Assembly (NCBI GenBank): GCA_041584155.1
Contig: JBFHEL010000253.1
Span: 1-6,365, forward strand
DNA: 6,365 bases
DNA from: Saccharicrinis sp041584155
GTDB taxonomy: Bacteria; Bacteroidota; Bacteroidia; Bacteroidales; Marinilabiliaceae
Direction of reading: 5' to 3'
The notes under the pieces are model-generated. The model saw only the letters and a list, made by a program, of their open reading frames with translations. It searched no databases and was not told the DNA's origin. Numbering within the stretch: the stretch's first letter is position 1; each line of letters opens with the position of its first letter. Below are positions 5,380-6,365 of this stretch, one piece after another. The position numbers were made by a program, and so were the translations under genes.

Positions 5380-6012
5380 CTATTTTCGTCCGAAATCAGC
5401 AGGTATCTCCCCCCATTCCTTGGTATTCCACTTTAATAATTCCTGGGTATAAGTATTGTTTTTGAGCCATTCTTCGGCTCTTTTAACGACCTCAAACAAC
5501 TGTTGGGTCTGAGCATTTTGCTTGAGTTTAGTCCTGCATTTTCTGGCTTTAACCCAACTAATAGCAGTTTTCGAATCACTATAAATAGGCAAATCCAAAC
5601 TATGCTGTTTCAGATAAGCCAAACCATGAACAATAGCTAAAAACTCTCCAATATTATTAGTGCCAAGAGGAAATTTCTTAATAAAAACCTGAGTACCCGA
5701 GGCAGTATAAACTCCTTGATACTCCATAACACCGGGATTTCCGCTGCAAGCAGCATCCACCGATAAACTATTCGATATAATATCCCGATGACTGATAACA
5801 ATCTCAGATGCATTAGCCAGATCACGCTTTTTTGCACCCCAATATTTTTCAGGATCCTCCTCAAAGGCTTTTTCTGCCTCGTCCAAGGACACAAATCCTT
5901 TATATCTTACATTACTGACCCCTTTAATATGTTTCTGACACTCCGTCCAGCTGGTATAAATACCCGGGCTAGCCCCATTCCAAACCACATAATATTTACT
6001 CTTCTTAGCCAT
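5380..6012 (-). CDS. Ribonuclease H with N-terminal viroplasmin-like (hybrid-binding) domain
   Basis: This 210-residue cytoplasmic enzyme would cut the RNA strand of RNA-DNA hybrids. Residues 4-58 are the caulimovirus-viroplasmin/RNase H1 N-terminal hybrid-binding domain (KYYVVWNGASPGIYTSW, FVSLDEAEKAFEE). Residues about 82-207 are the RNase H fold. Its four metal-binding acids are visible as D86 (SVDAACSGNPG), E123 (NNIGEFLAIVHG), D146 (YSDSKTAISW) and D206 (PADFG), so it should be active. This layout is common in Bacteroidota. Its ATG (6010-6012) lies one base after the stop of the MarC-like gene upstream, so the two are probably translationally coupled. AAAAGG ends five bases before the ATG and could act as a weak ribosome binding site. 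Its TAG stop at 5382-5380 directly abuts the stop of the convergent kinase gene. Codon use looks like that of its neighbours. Confidence 0.94.
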   Translation of the reverse strand: MAKKSKYYVVWNGASPGIYTSWTECQKHIKGVSNVRYKGFVSLDEAEKAFEEDPEKYWGAKKRDLANASEIVISHRDIISNSLSVDAACSGNPGVMEYQGVYTASGTQVFIKKFPLGTNNIGEFLAIVHGLAYLKQHSLDLPIYSDSKTAISWVKARKCRTKLKQNAQTQQLFEVVKRAEEWLKNNTYTQELLKWNTKEWGEIPADFGRK

Positions 6013-6013
6013 G

Positions 6014-6365
6014 TTAACCTTTTAAAGCAGGTAAAAACTGTATCAGTAAATTCGCAAAATTTGACAAGAACAAACGAATAGCCATGGCCAATAAAATAAT
6101 ACCAAAAAACTTCTGCAACAAATACACACCACCCTCGCCAATTATCCTTTCTACCCTACTGGTAGAGCGCAACACTATATAAACAATAATAATATTCAAC
6201 ACCAAAGCTATGATAATGTTGATCGAATCGAATTCGGCCCTTAACGATAACAAGGTAGTAAACGATCCTGCACCGGCAATAAGAGGAAAAGCAATAGGCA
6301 CAATACTAGCCCCGGAAGGAGAATCATACCTAAATATATGGATGCCAAAAATCATCTCAAAAGCC
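6014..6365 (-). CDS. MarC-family integral membrane protein, C-terminal part, cut by right window edge
   Basis: The reading frame is open from the right edge to a TAA at 6016-6014, about 117 codons, so the N-terminal part is outside. The ATG at 6353-6355 is not the start: the frame continues upstream as AFEMIFG, which matches the AleMiFG-type motif inside MarC proteins. The conserved segment IVPIAFPLIAGAGSFTTLL follows, then two hydrophobic helices (IIIALVLNIIIVYIVL and FFGIILLAMAIRLFL) and a GEGGVYLLQKFFG segment, all typical of the second half of the MarC fold. MarC proteins are about 200 residues with six membrane helices; the family was once linked to multiple antibiotic resistance, but its function is not established. 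It is probably the first gene of a coupled operon with the RNase H gene one base downstream. Confidence 0.88.
   Translation of the reverse strand, partial: AFEMIFGIHIFRYDSPSGASIVPIAFPLIAGAGSFTTLLSLRAEFDSINIIIALVLNIIIVYIVLRSTSRVERIIGEGGVYLLQKFFGIILLAMAIRLFLSNFANLLIQFLPALKG

Noticed and set aside
5637..6081. Open frames antisense to, or in another frame of, the RNase H gene (5637-5894 minus, 5788-6081 plus)
   Set aside because: The RNase H frame carries all four catalytic acids and the viroplasmin-like domain; these are shadows.
1..6365. CRISPR array, tRNA or rRNA genes, insertion sequence or phage attachment site
   Set aside because: No spaced direct repeats of CRISPR type, no clover-leaf structures, no transposase frame and no terminal inverted repeats were seen on either strand.

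Overview
The window looks like chromosomal DNA of a Bacteroidota member, possibly Bacteroidales/Marinilabiliales-like. The DNA is AT-rich and the genes lack clear Shine-Dalgarno sites. Several upstream regions carry the Bacteroidota promoter form (TTTG or TTG, then TAnnTTTG). The protein families also fit: a TPR+PD40 exported protein, an RprX/RprY-like two-component pair with an HEFxTP kinase box, a TPR-LytS-type kinase, and a viroplasmin-type RNase H. The taxonomic call rests on these traits and my memory of the families, not on a search.

Layout. Positions 1-695 (minus) hold the N-terminal part of a TPR/PD40 secreted protein that runs off the left edge. Positions 696-998 are non-coding and hold its likely promoter plus a perfect palindrome with a third copy of the half-site. 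Positions 999-2968 (minus) are a sensor kinase gene followed by an OmpR-family response regulator gene, in one operon. Positions 2969-3154 form a divergent intergenic region with a long inverted repeat and three ATTAAC-type direct repeats spaced 10-11 bp apart. Positions 3155-3370 (plus) encode a 71-residue exported Cys/Lys/Glu-rich peptide, followed by a strong intrinsic terminator. Positions 3478-5379 (plus) encode a TPR-transmembrane-LytS-type sensor kinase. Its stop codon directly abuts the stop codon of an RNase H gene (5380-6012, minus). That gene lies one base downstream of a MarC-family membrane protein gene that runs off the right edge.

How the genes may work together. The most interesting unit is the kinase/regulator pair with the divergent peptide. 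The kinase has six cysteines, all of its periplasmic ones, in a short extracytoplasmic loop. The peptide across the intergenic region has six cysteines that would fall on one face of a helix. The shared control region has helically phased direct repeats of the kind OmpR-family regulators bind. This suggests, as inference only, an envelope thiol/metal/redox sensing circuit that controls a thiol-rich periplasmic peptide. The second kinase (TPR-LytS type) has no LytTR-type partner in the window. The MarC-like/RNase H pair looks like an ordinary coupled operon.
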